Notes: generated from the letters alone by a model not told the origin. Shown: positions 6,903-15,142, numbered from the stretch's first letter. The stretch: 15,752 nt of DNA from DASXMX01 sp036794395 (GCA_036794395.1 DAIRGS010000167.1:1-15752), one strand, 5' to 3'. Numbers and translations are program-made.

Positions 6903-7400
6903 TCAGGGAAGAGTGTCACCCAGCACCATCGCGGTTTGCTTCTCGCGGAATGCCCGAAGCTTCTCGCGCAGTTCGGGCCGGGACGTAGCGAGGATGGCAA
7001 TGGCCAGAAGCGCGGCGTTGGTTGCGCCGGCTTTGCCGATTGCGAGCGTGCCAACGGGAATGCCCGCCGGCATTTGAACGATGGAGAGCAGGGAATCCAT
7101 GCCGTTGAGCGCGTGGCTCTGCACTGGAACACCCAGAACCGGCAGAAGCGTTTGCGCCGCGGCCATGCCCGGGAGGTGCGCCGCCCCGCCCGCGCCAGCG
7201 ATGATCACCTGCACACCTCGGCCCTCGGCGTCTCGCGCAAATTCCGCCAGCCAGTCCGGCGTGCGGTGCGCCGACACCACCCGGCTCTCATGGGCAACGT
7301 CGAACTGCGTTAAAGTCTCATCAGCATGGCGCATCGTCTCCCAATCGGACTTGCTGCCCATGATCACCGCGACAAGAGGCCTATCGTTGTTGGAAGCCAT
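6903..7400 (-). CDS. purE: 5-(carboxyamino)imidazole ribonucleotide mutase PurE, class I, 165 aa
   Basis: PurE class I converts N5-CAIR to 4-carboxy-AIR in purine biosynthesis, normally after PurK has made N5-CAIR. The small alpha/beta octameric enzyme is recognisable along its length: VAVIMGSKSDWETM (residues 10-23), VVSAHRTPDW with the catalytic His45 (41-50), the IIAGAGGAAHLPGM substrate loop (66-79), LPVLGVPVQS and SIVQMPAGIPVGTLAIGKAGATNAALLA. The pattern is that of the bacterial class I mutase rather than class II AIR carboxylase. No purK lies in the window, so it must be elsewhere. ATG at 7400 is the normal family start; the frame upstream to 7490 crosses a repeat and adds a false hydrophobic leader. 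No clear Shine-Dalgarno sequence. Confidence 0.96.
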   Translation of the reverse strand: MASNNDRPLVAVIMGSKSDWETMRHADETLTQFDVAHESRVVSAHRTPDWLAEFARDAEGRGVQVIIAGAGGAAHLPGMAAAQTLLPVLGVPVQSHALNGMDSLLSIVQMPAGIPVGTLAIGKAGATNAALLAIAILATSRPELREKLRAFREKQTAMVLGDTLP

Positions 7401-7410
7401 AATGCGTTTC

Positions 7411-7510
7411 GTGACACGGGCTTCCAGCCCGTGCGTAAAACTCTTCAGAAGAAATACTGCGCCAATTGCAAACGTTAATGCCGCAAGCACGGGCTGGAAG
7501 CCCGTGTCAC
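7411..7510. repeat. Inverted repeat with 24-bp perfect arms upstream of purE
   Basis: Arms 7411-7434 and 7487-7510 are exact reverse complements of each other. Each arm itself holds an inner dyad, CGGGCTTCCAGCCCG or its complement, so each can also fold alone. The 52 bases between are AT-richer. This matches a class of dispersed intergenic elements built on 'cgggcttccagcccg'. It occupies most of the 162-bp gap between the divergent purE and UvrC-like genes, ending 10 bp before the purE start codon, so a purE promoter would have to lie inside the element or further upstream. Confidence 0.85.
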
Positions 7511-7562
7511 AGGCGGGCGCTCAATTCACCTTTTCTCATGTCGATCCTACCATACCATTCTG

Positions 7563-8723
7563 ATGCCGGAAATCGCTTCACTGCTGGAGGGTCACGCGGG
7601 CTTTGATCCGGCGGCGGATTTTGAGCAGTTTCTCCAGTCTGTGCCGGCGCGGTGGGTCGTCTACCTTCTTTCCGATTCTGACGACCGCCCGCTCCAATTG
7701 CTGTGCGTCAAAAACCTCCGCGCCAGCCTCAAACGCCGGCTCGGTTCCGACGAGCAGATCGGCCCGACCCGAACCGTGAATTATTCCCAAGTGGTTCGGC
7801 ATATCCGGTGGCGCCGTGTCGACAGCGCCTTCGAAGCGGATTGGCTGTATTATGAAGCTGCCCGGCTCATTTTTCCCAAGACGTACCAGGGCATGGTCGG
7901 CTTTCGAGCCGCATGGTTTGTTCATGTAAATCCCGAGAACGCATTTCCGCGCTTCATCAAGACGACCGATCTCACCCGGCCGGGGTTGTATCTTGGCCCG
8001 CTGGAAGACAAACACGCCACCGCTCGGTTTATCGAGTTGGGGGAGGATTTGTTCGATCTGTGCCGGTTTTACAACGTGCTGGTGGAAGCGCCTGCGGGCC
8101 GGGCATGCGCGTACAAGGAGATGGGAAAATGCCCGGCGCCGTGCGACGGATCGATTTCGATGGATCAATATCGCCGGTTGATTGAATGGAGCGCGCGCAC
8201 GCTCATCAATCCGGCGGATGCTGTTCGCGAACACACTGGGCGCATGCAGAAAGCCGCTTCGGAGCTGCGGTTTGAGACGGCGGCGAAAATCAAAGCGCAT
8301 ATCGATCAATTGTCACAATTGGGTAAAGGACCCTTTCGCCACGCGCAACTGCTGGAGGATTTTCAATACCTTGTGTTGCAGCGCGGTCCGCGCCAGACGA
8401 CCGCCAAAGCGTTTTTGGTAACCGCCGGGCGAATCGAACCGGTTTCCTGCCTGATTGACGAACCGACAAAGCCGGGTGAATTGCTTCGCAATGTGCTTGC
8501 CGCAGCATCAGAGACGAAAGCCGAGCTCGATCCGGCAGGCGTGGAGCGAATCGGAATCGTCGCACACCATCTATTCGTGGCTAAAAACGCCCAGGGTATT
8601 TTTCTGCGACTGCAGGACATCTCCGAACCGGCAATCGTTAAGGCATATCGCGACCTTCGCAAAAAGCCAGTGGAGGAGGAAAGCGATGCCGAGGGCGTAC
8701 TGAAAGAACTTCAGTCGCTTTAA
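7563..8723 (+). CDS. UvrC-like protein lacking the C-terminal nuclease, 386 aa
   Basis: UvrC makes the dual incision in nucleotide excision repair. This protein matches only the N-terminal half: a degenerate GIY-YIG region (WVVYLL at 31-36, KNLRASLKRRL at 50-60, YYEAARLIFP at 96-105); the segment GLYLGPLEDKHATARFI (141-157), like UvrC's GPF block; the Cys cluster ACAYKEMGKCPAPC (181-194; Cys182, 190, 194), matching UvrC's QIGRCxAPC; and a UVR helix pair (about 222-250), which in UvrC binds UvrB. The RNase-H-like endonuclease and helix-hairpin-helix domains are absent: residues 255-386 look unlike them. The YIG tyrosine and glycine positions are Gln/Leu, so the 3' nuclease may be inactive, although Tyr34, Arg53 and Glu98 remain. 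ATG at 7563 has no clear ribosome-binding site. The stop shares TTAA with the convergent glycosyltransferase gene. Confidence 0.82.
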   Translation: MPEIASLLEGHAGFDPAADFEQFLQSVPARWVVYLLSDSDDRPLQLLCVKNLRASLKRRLGSDEQIGPTRTVNYSQVVRHIRWRRVDSAFEADWLYYEAARLIFPKTYQGMVGFRAAWFVHVNPENAFPRFIKTTDLTRPGLYLGPLEDKHATARFIELGEDLFDLCRFYNVLVEAPAGRACAYKEMGKCPAPCDGSISMDQYRRLIEWSARTLINPADAVREHTGRMQKAASELRFETAAKIKAHIDQLSQLGKGPFRHAQLLEDFQYLVLQRGPRQTTAKAFLVTAGRIEPVSCLIDEPTKPGELLRNVLAAASETKAELDPAGVERIGIVAHHLFVAKNAQGIFLRLQDISEPAIVKAYRDLRKKPVEEESDAEGVLKELQSL

Positions 8724-10699
8724 GTCTCGGCGGAAATAGCGCCTTCGCACCATTGGCGCCACATCAGGCGATATGAACTTTCGATATTCGCGGTGAATCG
8801 CTTTGCATCCATCAATGGAGATCGCTCAAGCCGGGTGCGCAAAGTTGCGCGCAGGTTGGACAAACGGGGCAGGTCGACGGCGAGCGTTGCAGCAATTTTG
8901 ACATAGTCTTCGGGACTGTGAGTCGCCAGTTCCGGAATTCCGATGTTGGAAGAAATCGTCACGCCCGCCCGCCCCACCGGCAGCCGACCCGCGAGGCTCA
9001 CCACCGGCACGCCCATCCAGAGCGAATCCATCGCGGTGGTGTGCCCGCCATAGGGTGTGGTGTCGAGGCTGATATCGATGCGGTGATACTGTTTCCAATA
9101 ATCCTCACGCGGCGCGCGATCGCCGAATTCCAGACGACTTGGATCGATGCCTCGGGATCGAAATTTTTCGATCAACCGCTGGCGGGGCCCTCCCTGAGGC
9201 GTGCGGAGCAGCAGATGCGATGCGGGCACCGCCGACATCAGGCGCGTCCAGAGATCGATCACGCGATCGTTCATTTTCCAGAAGTTATTGAGACAGCCGA
9301 AGGTGATGTAGCCATTTTTCAGCGCCGGCAGTTCGTTGGGCGGGACATCTGCCTCGATTGGCGCATAGCACCAGAAGCTGTCGGGAAGGCGGATGGTCTT
9401 TTCCGAGTAAAATGCGTCGTTTTCGCCCGGCGGATCGAGGTAGCGATCGCTGAGCCGGTAATCCATCGCGTCGAGCCCGCTGGTGCCGGGCCAGCCAAGC
9501 CAGGTCACTTGGACCGGCGCGGGCTTGCGTGCGAAGGCCAGCAGACGATTCCCGGCGGTGTGAACCGCCAGATCGACCAGGACGTCAATTCGATCCTCGC
9601 GAACGCGGCTGGCCAATTGCTCATCGGACAAGCAAGACGCATATCGCCAGCCATCCGCGAGATCGCGCATTTGCTCCGTCACTGCGTCGGGCTTCGATCC
9701 GCAGTTGTAACAGAAAATCTCCAATTGCTGTCGATCGTGGTTTCGCAGGATGGGCAGCAGGCAACGGCCCACGGGATGATCATGAAAATCGGCCGAGACA
9801 TATCCAACCCGCAATCGGCGGTGCGGATCGCGGCTGTTTTCATGCGGGCGAATCTCGCTTGCCAACGGCTTAGCGTAGGTTTCATTCCATTTGCGATGTT
9901 CATCGAGAATCTGCTCAGGTCCGATATCGGCCTGGTAGTGCATCGAAAAAAGCATGCGCGAAGCGGTTCGCGCATCGGGCTTGAGCGACAGCGCCCGCCG
10001 GTAGCAGGCGAGCGATTCATCGATCATCCCAGCGTCTTTTAACGCGCGGGCCATGCCGCACAGCGCATCAAAAGAACTTGGCTGGAATGAGAGCGCCCGG
10101 CGGTGACACAGAATCGCCCGATCCAGGTCGCCGGCATCGTTGTATGCAATCCCGAGGTTGTACAGGAGCTGGATATCGTCGGGCCGCAGCCTCACGGCCG
10201 ATTGAAAGGCCGCCAGCGCTTCAGGCAAACGGTCGCTCTGCTGAAGGGCCAAGCCCAGGTTCTGCAAAGCCTCGAAGTAATCGGGGCGCAGGTTGATCGC
10301 GTTGTGATACGAAACGATGGCCTCATCCAACCGGCCCAGATCGCGCAAGGCGCTGCCAAGATTGTTGTGAGCCTCTGCAAAGCCGGGTCGCAACTGCGCC
10401 GCCCGCCGATACGCCTCTGCCGCCGGCTCCAGCTTCCACGTTGCCGCCAGGGCGACACCGAGATTATTGTGCGCCTCGGCATTGCTCGGATCGAGGGCGA
10501 TCATCCGGCCGAACAATTCAATTGCTTCGGGATCGCGCCCGGTCTGGTGAGCCAGCACGCCCAGCATTTGAATGGCCGGCACGAAACTGGCATCAGCCGC
10601 GAGCACCTGGCGATAACCCGCCTCGGCTTCCGCCCAGCGCTGCGCCTGGTGCAGATTGACCGCCTGACCAAAGCGTTCCTGCACGTCTGGTGTTGGCAT
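8720..10699 (-). CDS. TPR-repeat protein with SPINDLY/O-GlcNAc transferase (GT41) domain, 659 aa
   Basis: It combines about seven TPR repeats (residues about 5-242, with the typical AEAHNNLGVAL and ALQNLGLALQQ helices) with a catalytic GT41 domain (about 295-650). Conserved GT41 features: LRVGYVSADFHDHPVG (296-311; His308 in the position of the active-site His), HTAGNRLLAFARKPAPVQVT (380-399), LGWPGTSGLDAMDYRLSD, ITFGCLNNFWKMND (465-478; Lys475 matching the UDP-phosphate lysine), and LDTTPYGGHTTAMDSLWMGV (545-564; His553). These enzymes use nucleotide sugars such as UDP-GlcNAc or GDP-fucose to modify Ser/Thr of proteins; acceptor and donor are not predictable here. ATG at 10699 follows a GGTGGA site seven bases upstream. 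It lies 55 bp behind secA on the same strand, so the two are probably cotranscribed. No signal peptide, so cytoplasmic. Confidence 0.9.
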   Translation of the reverse strand: MPTPDVQERFGQAVNLHQAQRWAEAEAGYRQVLAADASFVPAIQMLGVLAHQTGRDPEAIELFGRMIALDPSNAEAHNNLGVALAATWKLEPAAEAYRRAAQLRPGFAEAHNNLGSALRDLGRLDEAIVSYHNAINLRPDYFEALQNLGLALQQSDRLPEALAAFQSAVRLRPDDIQLLYNLGIAYNDAGDLDRAILCHRRALSFQPSSFDALCGMARALKDAGMIDESLACYRRALSLKPDARTASRMLFSMHYQADIGPEQILDEHRKWNETYAKPLASEIRPHENSRDPHRRLRVGYVSADFHDHPVGRCLLPILRNHDRQQLEIFCYNCGSKPDAVTEQMRDLADGWRYASCLSDEQLASRVREDRIDVLVDLAVHTAGNRLLAFARKPAPVQVTWLGWPGTSGLDAMDYRLSDRYLDPPGENDAFYSEKTIRLPDSFWCYAPIEADVPPNELPALKNGYITFGCLNNFWKMNDRVIDLWTRLMSAVPASHLLLRTPQGGPRQRLIEKFRSRGIDPSRLEFGDRAPREDYWKQYHRIDISLDTTPYGGHTTAMDSLWMGVPVVSLAGRLPVGRAGVTISSNIGIPELATHSPEDYVKIAATLAVDLPRLSNLRATLRTRLERSPLMDAKRFTANIESSYRLMWRQWCEGAISAET

Positions 10700-10754
10700 C
10701 GATCATTCCACCGGCAAAGCTCAGCGTTCACGGCTACAGGCCATCGGCCCTGTT

Positions 10755-13700
10755 TCAAACCACGTTCGCCCCGTGACACTTCTTGTACTTCTTTCCACTT
10801 CCGCACGGGCACAGGTCGTTGCGTCCGACCTTGGGCTCTTCGCGAACAAAGGGTTTGGCGACCGTCGCCTCGCCCTGCGGCCGATCCGAGGCGGCTTGCA
10901 TCTCGCCATCCGGAGCCACTTCAGCTTCGGCCGTGGCCGCAGCCGCGAGATTCTCGCTGACGCCGTAGCCTGGACCCTGTTCGTGAACCGCCGCGGTTTC
11001 GCGATAGGCGCTGCGGGCCTGCTGCTGGCCGACGATCCGGGCTCGGAAGATTAAATCCGTCACCTTGTCGCGCACGCCCTGCATCATCTGGCGGAAATAA
11101 TCGTAGCCTTCCTTCTTGTAGATGATTCGCGGGTCCTGCTCGGCAAATCCCGCCAGGCCGACACTGCCCTTGAGCATGTCCATCGCATACAGGTGATCTT
11201 TCCAAGTCTGGTCAAAGATCTGGATCAATACGAACTGTTCAAGGTCGGTGAGTTCCTGCCGGAGAAAATTGCGCGCCTTGCGGAGCAAATAGCCGGGCAT
11301 CGCCGTGGCCACGTCTGGCGCCTGCCCTGTTCCATTTGAACGCGCGGCCTGGGCGGCGATGTCTTCCTCAATCAGAGGCAGAGTCATCGTTCCGCCAAAT
11401 CGCTGATTGAACGCCGCCAAAAGCGCTTCGGGAGATTTATTCGCCGAGGCCAGGGTTTTGATTTCCTTCTCCAGCTCTCCATCACGCAGCAAACGGTCCT
11501 GATGGCCGATCAACTCATCCCGCAACTTGCGCAGATTCAGTCCGCGGAGGTATTCCATCGACAAATCAGCGCCGTACTTCGCCCGCGCCCACGATCGGAC
11601 ATACTCCGCCGCGTATGGATTATCGACCTGCTGGCCATCCGATCCGCCGAATGTGAACGAGAGCATGTGATCGATCGGATACTCCACCTCACGCCGGGCG
11701 TACGCTTCGCGCGCGCGGTCTTCGATCAGCTTCACCGTTTCTTCCGAAGGCTTGCGATCGCCGTCGCGCCCGGTTGGAAGCAGCAACTCCTTCGGATCCA
11801 GCTCGATCGCAAATTTCTCCTTGGCCCACGAAACCAGCTCCTTCTCCGGATAGAGCGGCTCCAGGTACTTGAGAAGGCTCGAGCTGTCTCGCTTGTCGAT
11901 CTGCTCGACCGCCGCCATGCGAAGGCGTTCTTCGAGCTCGTCAGAATTCATCTTCCGAATCTGGTTCTGCGGCAGGTTCACCTGGAACCGGCTCATCGCC
12001 CAGCTCGAAAGACCTTTGGCGTCCCAGGTTAAAGTATCCTCCGAATCTTCGCCCATGAACTCGCCGAGCGTGGCGGTGATGTTGGTCTCGGCTTCGGCCC
12101 GAGCCTGATCCTTGATGAAATGCTCGATTTCGTCGATTTCGCGCATGCCGCGGAAATCGCCGGCATCGAGCGCCACATCAAAATTAGTCTTGGCCCACTC
12201 GACCAGATTGGCGGCAACAAAATCGCGCGTGATGTACTTGTCCACGGCATCGGTAATCGAGTCGCCGATCATGCCCCAGATCACCTGGTCCACATCACGG
12301 CCTTCGAGCACCTGCTGGCGCATGCCATAGAACGTCGTGCGCTGATGATCCATCACTTCGTCATAATCGAGCAGGTTCTTACGCGCCAGGAAGTTTCGCT
12401 CTTCGACCTTCTTTTGCGCCTTAAGAATGCCCTTGGTGATGCGGGCGTCTTCAATTGGCACCCCTTCCTCCATGCCGAGCCAGCCAAGCACTTTAATGAC
12501 CCACTCGCCGGCGAACATCTTCATCAGGTCATCTTCAAGCGAGACATAAAACCGGCTCGATCCCGGATCACCCTGCCGGCCCGATCGGCCGCGAAGCTGG
12601 TTATCGATTCGCCGGGCGGTGTGGCGCTCGGTACCAATCACGTGCAGGCCGCCAACCGTCTTGGCTTTGTCGTTCAGCTGGAAGACCTGAACCAGCGGGT
12701 TTTCCGCATCATTCGGATCAACTTCGATGACTTTACCGGTGACGCGCTGGGCGAGCACATACTTGCCGCCCGTGCCGTCTGAGGGCGTGGCGGATACTTC
12801 GTAGAAGGTTTCCCGGGCGGGTTTGATATCGGTGCCACGGCCAGCCATGTTGGTTGCGATGGTGACATTGCCCACCAGCTCGCCATGCGAATTCTTGTGG
12901 GTCTGGCCCGCCAGCGCGACGATGTGGGCTTCGCGCTCGTGGTACTTGGCATTGAGCACTTCGTGCTCGACACCCCACTTGCGTTTAAGGATCATCGAAA
13001 GCATTTCGCTCTTCTCAACACTGGTGGTGCCGACCAGCACCGGCCGGCCCGCGTCGCTGAAAGCCTTAATCTCGTCGATGATCGATTCCCATTTCTCACG
13101 TTCCTTGCGGTAGACGCGATCTTCATTGTCCTGTCGGACAATCACCCGATTCGTCGGGATTGTGACGACTTCCAGCCGGTAAATCTTGTTGAATTCCTCG
13201 GCTTCGGTCTGGGCAGTGCCGGTCATCCCCGCCAGCGATTTGTAGAGCTTGAAGAAGTTCTGGAGGGTGATCGTTGCAAGAGTCTGCGTCTCCTGCTTGA
13301 TTGTGACTTTTTCCTTGGCTTCGACCGCCTGATGCAGACCGTCGCTCCATTGCCGCCCCACCATTTTCCGCCCTGTGAACTCATCGACGATGATCACTTC
13401 CTGATCACCCCGCTGCCCGCGCTCCACGACATAATCCTTGTCCTTCTCATAAACCACGTGAGCGCGCATGGCCTGCTCCATCAAGTGCGGCCATTCCATG
13501 TTCGAACCCACATAGAAGCTGCCCACTCCCGCGATCTCCTGGGCGGCGGCGATGCCTTCGTGGGTCAGATGCACGCTCTTGCGATCCCATTCCACCTCGT
13601 AATACTGGGTGAGCCCTTCCTTCCTCTTCTCAGCTTCGGCCAAGGCTATCTGGGCCTCTTCCCCACGCTTGCGGGCTGCCTCTTTCTCTTCCTTGGTCTT

Positions 13701-14750
13701 GGCCTTTTCAGAATCGCCCTCGGCAGATTTGATGGCGCGTTTGGCCGCGTCCACTTCTTTTTCGACTGCGTTCCAGGGCTTGTTCAGTTCCATGATCTTG
13801 CGGGCCACGTCATCGGACGCCCGGTATTTGGGCGCATCATCGTGTGCGGCGCCGCTGATGATGAGCGGCGTGCGGGCTTCGTCGATCAGGATCGAGTCCA
13901 CCTCGTCAACAATCGTGTAATCCAGGGGGCCCTGCACCTGGAGATCGACCCGCTCCTTCATATTGTCGCGGAGATAATCGAAGCCAAACTCGCTGTTGGT
14001 TCCGTACGTAATGTCGCTGTCGTATTGTGCCCGGCGCGAATCGCCACCCGGCTCCATATCTGATTGGATGTAACCCACCGACATCCCCAGCGCCTCGAAT
14101 GCCGGCTTCACCCATTGCGAATCGCGCTTCACCAGATAGTCGTTCACCGTCACGACATGGCAATGCAGCCCCTCTAAGACCTTCATGAAGCAGGCCAGCG
14201 GCGCGACGAATGTCTTGCCTTCGCCGGTGGCCATTTCCGCGATCTTGCCCTCGTACAGGACCAGGCCGCCAATGAGCTGCACATCAAAGCACCGCGCCCG
14301 GTATGGAGGCCGGGATTCGGGATACAGCATGCGAACGGCGTTGTACAGCTCGACGGGAATAGGCACCTTCTGCCAGGATTCCCCCGTCTCGATCATCCGC
14401 TTTTGCACGGCGTCGTATGCCTGAAGCATCTTGTCGTCGAGCTTGTCCGGGTCGAACTTATTGAGCGGGTCTTCTTCGGGATTGAGGATCTGACGGATGC
14501 CGATGTTTCGGTCCATCGACTCGCGCATGATCGCGAAGGCTTCGGGGTAGACGTCGGGCGAGCGCAGCTTCCGCGACTTGAGCCCGGCCTTGAGCTCGAC
14601 AGTGCGGGACCGAAGTTCGTCATCGGTCATCGCCTGAACCTTCTCCTCCATCGCGCTGACCTGCGCCACCATCTTGGCGAATCGCTTGAGCAGCCGTTCG
14701 TTACGGCTGCCAAAAATCTTTACAAACACTTTCGAGAAACCAACGGCCAT
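10755..14750 (-). CDS. secA: Preprotein translocase ATPase SecA, extended form, 1331 aa
   Basis: SecA is the ATPase motor that pushes unfolded preproteins through SecYEG. Visible parts: Walker A ATGEGKT (174-180), DEVDSILIDEARTPLIISG (282-300), preprotein-binding domain, WSDGLHQAVEAKE (468-480), AGMTGTAQTEAEEF (507-520), NMAGRGTD (634-641), GTERHTARRIDNQLRGRSGR (706-725), QTWKDHLYAMDMLKGSVGL (1181-1199), and a C-terminal SEC-C zinc site CPCGSGKKYKKCHG (Cys1314, Cys1316, Cys1325, His1326). At 1331 aa it is about 430 residues longer than E. coli SecA. Extra length comes from a Lys/Glu/Ala-rich helix in the preprotein-binding domain (about 327-380), an insertion after NMAGRGTD (about 642-700) and a large insertion (about 822-1130) with four W-A repeats. 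ATG at 14750 has GAAGGTG close upstream; the open frame upstream to 14960 crosses non-coding sequence. It is followed at 55 bp by the GT41 gene. Confidence 0.96.
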   Translation of the reverse strand: MAVGFSKVFVKIFGSRNERLLKRFAKMVAQVSAMEEKVQAMTDDELRSRTVELKAGLKSRKLRSPDVYPEAFAIMRESMDRNIGIRQILNPEEDPLNKFDPDKLDDKMLQAYDAVQKRMIETGESWQKVPIPVELYNAVRMLYPESRPPYRARCFDVQLIGGLVLYEGKIAEMATGEGKTFVAPLACFMKVLEGLHCHVVTVNDYLVKRDSQWVKPAFEALGMSVGYIQSDMEPGGDSRRAQYDSDITYGTNSEFGFDYLRDNMKERVDLQVQGPLDYTIVDEVDSILIDEARTPLIISGAAHDDAPKYRASDDVARKIMELNKPWNAVEKEVDAAKRAIKSAEGDSEKAKTKEEKEAARKRGEEAQIALAEAEKRKEGLTQYYEVEWDRKSVHLTHEGIAAAQEIAGVGSFYVGSNMEWPHLMEQAMRAHVVYEKDKDYVVERGQRGDQEVIIVDEFTGRKMVGRQWSDGLHQAVEAKEKVTIKQETQTLATITLQNFFKLYKSLAGMTGTAQTEAEEFNKIYRLEVVTIPTNRVIVRQDNEDRVYRKEREKWESIIDEIKAFSDAGRPVLVGTTSVEKSEMLSMILKRKWGVEHEVLNAKYHEREAHIVALAGQTHKNSHGELVGNVTIATNMAGRGTDIKPARETFYEVSATPSDGTGGKYVLAQRVTGKVIEVDPNDAENPLVQVFQLNDKAKTVGGLHVIGTERHTARRIDNQLRGRSGRQGDPGSSRFYVSLEDDLMKMFAGEWVIKVLGWLGMEEGVPIEDARITKGILKAQKKVEERNFLARKNLLDYDEVMDHQRTTFYGMRQQVLEGRDVDQVIWGMIGDSITDAVDKYITRDFVAANLVEWAKTNFDVALDAGDFRGMREIDEIEHFIKDQARAEAETNITATLGEFMGEDSEDTLTWDAKGLSSWAMSRFQVNLPQNQIRKMNSDELEERLRMAAVEQIDKRDSSSLLKYLEPLYPEKELVSWAKEKFAIELDPKELLLPTGRDGDRKPSEETVKLIEDRAREAYARREVEYPIDHMLSFTFGGSDGQQVDNPYAAEYVRSWARAKYGADLSMEYLRGLNLRKLRDELIGHQDRLLRDGELEKEIKTLASANKSPEALLAAFNQRFGGTMTLPLIEEDIAAQAARSNGTGQAPDVATAMPGYLLRKARNFLRQELTDLEQFVLIQIFDQTWKDHLYAMDMLKGSVGLAGFAEQDPRIIYKKEGYDYFRQMMQGVRDKVTDLIFRARIVGQQQARSAYRETAAVHEQGPGYGVSENLAAAATAEAEVAPDGEMQAASDRPQGEATVAKPFVREEPKVGRNDLCPCGSGKKYKKCHGANVV
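11487..12209 (-). repeat. Four degenerate W-A repeats encoded in the SecA insertion
   Basis: In SecA residues 848-1088 four segments share a pattern of x-x-W-A-x3-[F/Y]-x3-L, with Leu/Arg/Glu-rich helices after it: LVEWAKTNFDVALD (849), LSSWAMSRFQVNLP (914), LVSWAKEKFAIELD (972) and YVRSWARAKYGADLS (1050). Repeats 2 and 4 continue with matching Leu/Met-spaced helices (IRKMNSDELEERL; LRGLNLRKLRDEL). Spacing between tryptophans is about 60-80 residues. This is protein-level similarity only; the DNA copies are diverged. Confidence 0.75.
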
Positions 14751-14805
14751 GAGAACACCTTCGGGAATTGCGGATTGCTGATAAATAACAAGATGCGCTG
14801 TTGGA

Positions 14806-14820
14806 GCTGGAAGCCTGCAC
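14806..14820. repeat. Partial copy of the 'ggcttccagcc' repeat
   Basis: GCTGGAAGCCTGCAC shares its core CTGGAAGCC with the right arm of the repeat before purE and its GGAAGCCTGCAC end with one strand of the terminal repeat at 15703-15752. Only a half element is present, in the 95-bp gap between the small secreted-protein gene and secA. Confidence 0.35.
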
Positions 14821-14845
14821 AGACGCAGAAGAACTCGGCGCGGAG

Positions 14846-15142
14846 TTACAGGGAGGGAGGAGGGAGCCGAAACTGAAAGGGGGAAACGGCCTGATGCGCA
14901 ACCACCAGGTCCTCGGCGACGGGTTCCCAGGTGGGGGCTTGCGTACTCGACCCTTCGCACCGCATTTCCGGCCGCACCCGTGTCGTCGCGGTTCGGGCAA
15001 AGCTATCAGATAACCGGCTGACCAGCCGGGTTGCCATTTGGGCGACAGGGATCTTCGGTAGTGGCGCAGCGGAAACGACCTGATCGGCGCAAAGCGCCAC
15101 AGTCACCGCCATCACCGCCAAAATGTGCCTCGATCGAGTCAT
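14846..15142 (-). CDS. Small predicted secreted protein, 98 aa
   Basis: I do not recognise the family. MTRSRHILAVMAVTVALCAD is a good N-terminal signal peptide: basic n-region, hydrophobic core and a likely cleavage after VSA at residue 25 (VSA|APLP). Cys18 does not fit a lipobox because Leu precedes it. The mature part is about 73 residues: an Arg/Ser/Thr-rich helix (VAQMATRLVSRLSDSFARTA), one Cys, and a Pro-rich end SPFQFRLPPPSL. ATG at 15142 is preferred over the in-frame GTG at 15163 because it starts the signal peptide directly and sits 22 bases after a promoter-like -10. It lies on the same strand as secA, 95 bp upstream of it. Confidence 0.55.
   Translation of the reverse strand: MTRSRHILAVMAVTVALCADQVVSAAPLPKIPVAQMATRLVSRLSDSFARTATTRVRPEMRCEGSSTQAPTWEPVAEDLVVAHQAVSPFQFRLPPPSL

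Noticed and set aside
7401..7490. Hydrophobic 30-residue leader on PurE suggesting membrane targeting
   Set aside because: It is encoded by the inverted repeat and its core, PurE is cytoplasmic, and the family start is the ATG at 7400.
8918..10042. 374-codon open frame opposite the GT41 gene
   Set aside because: Shadow of the TPR/GT41 gene; composition is Arg/His/Ile-rich and no motif is recognisable.
10103..10960. 285-codon plus-strand frame spanning the end of secA and the TPR region
   Set aside because: It runs antisense across two solid genes and their gap and has no recognisable features.
12885..14063. 392-codon open frame opposite secA
   Set aside because: Antisense shadow in GC-rich coding DNA; the translation is His/Leu/Phe-rich with no domain, while secA on the other strand is certain.
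14751..14960. 70-residue N-terminal extension of SecA
   Set aside because: It overlaps the 3' end of the small secreted-protein gene in another frame and a repeat fragment; the ATG at 14750 has a good ribosome-binding site and the standard SecA N-terminus.
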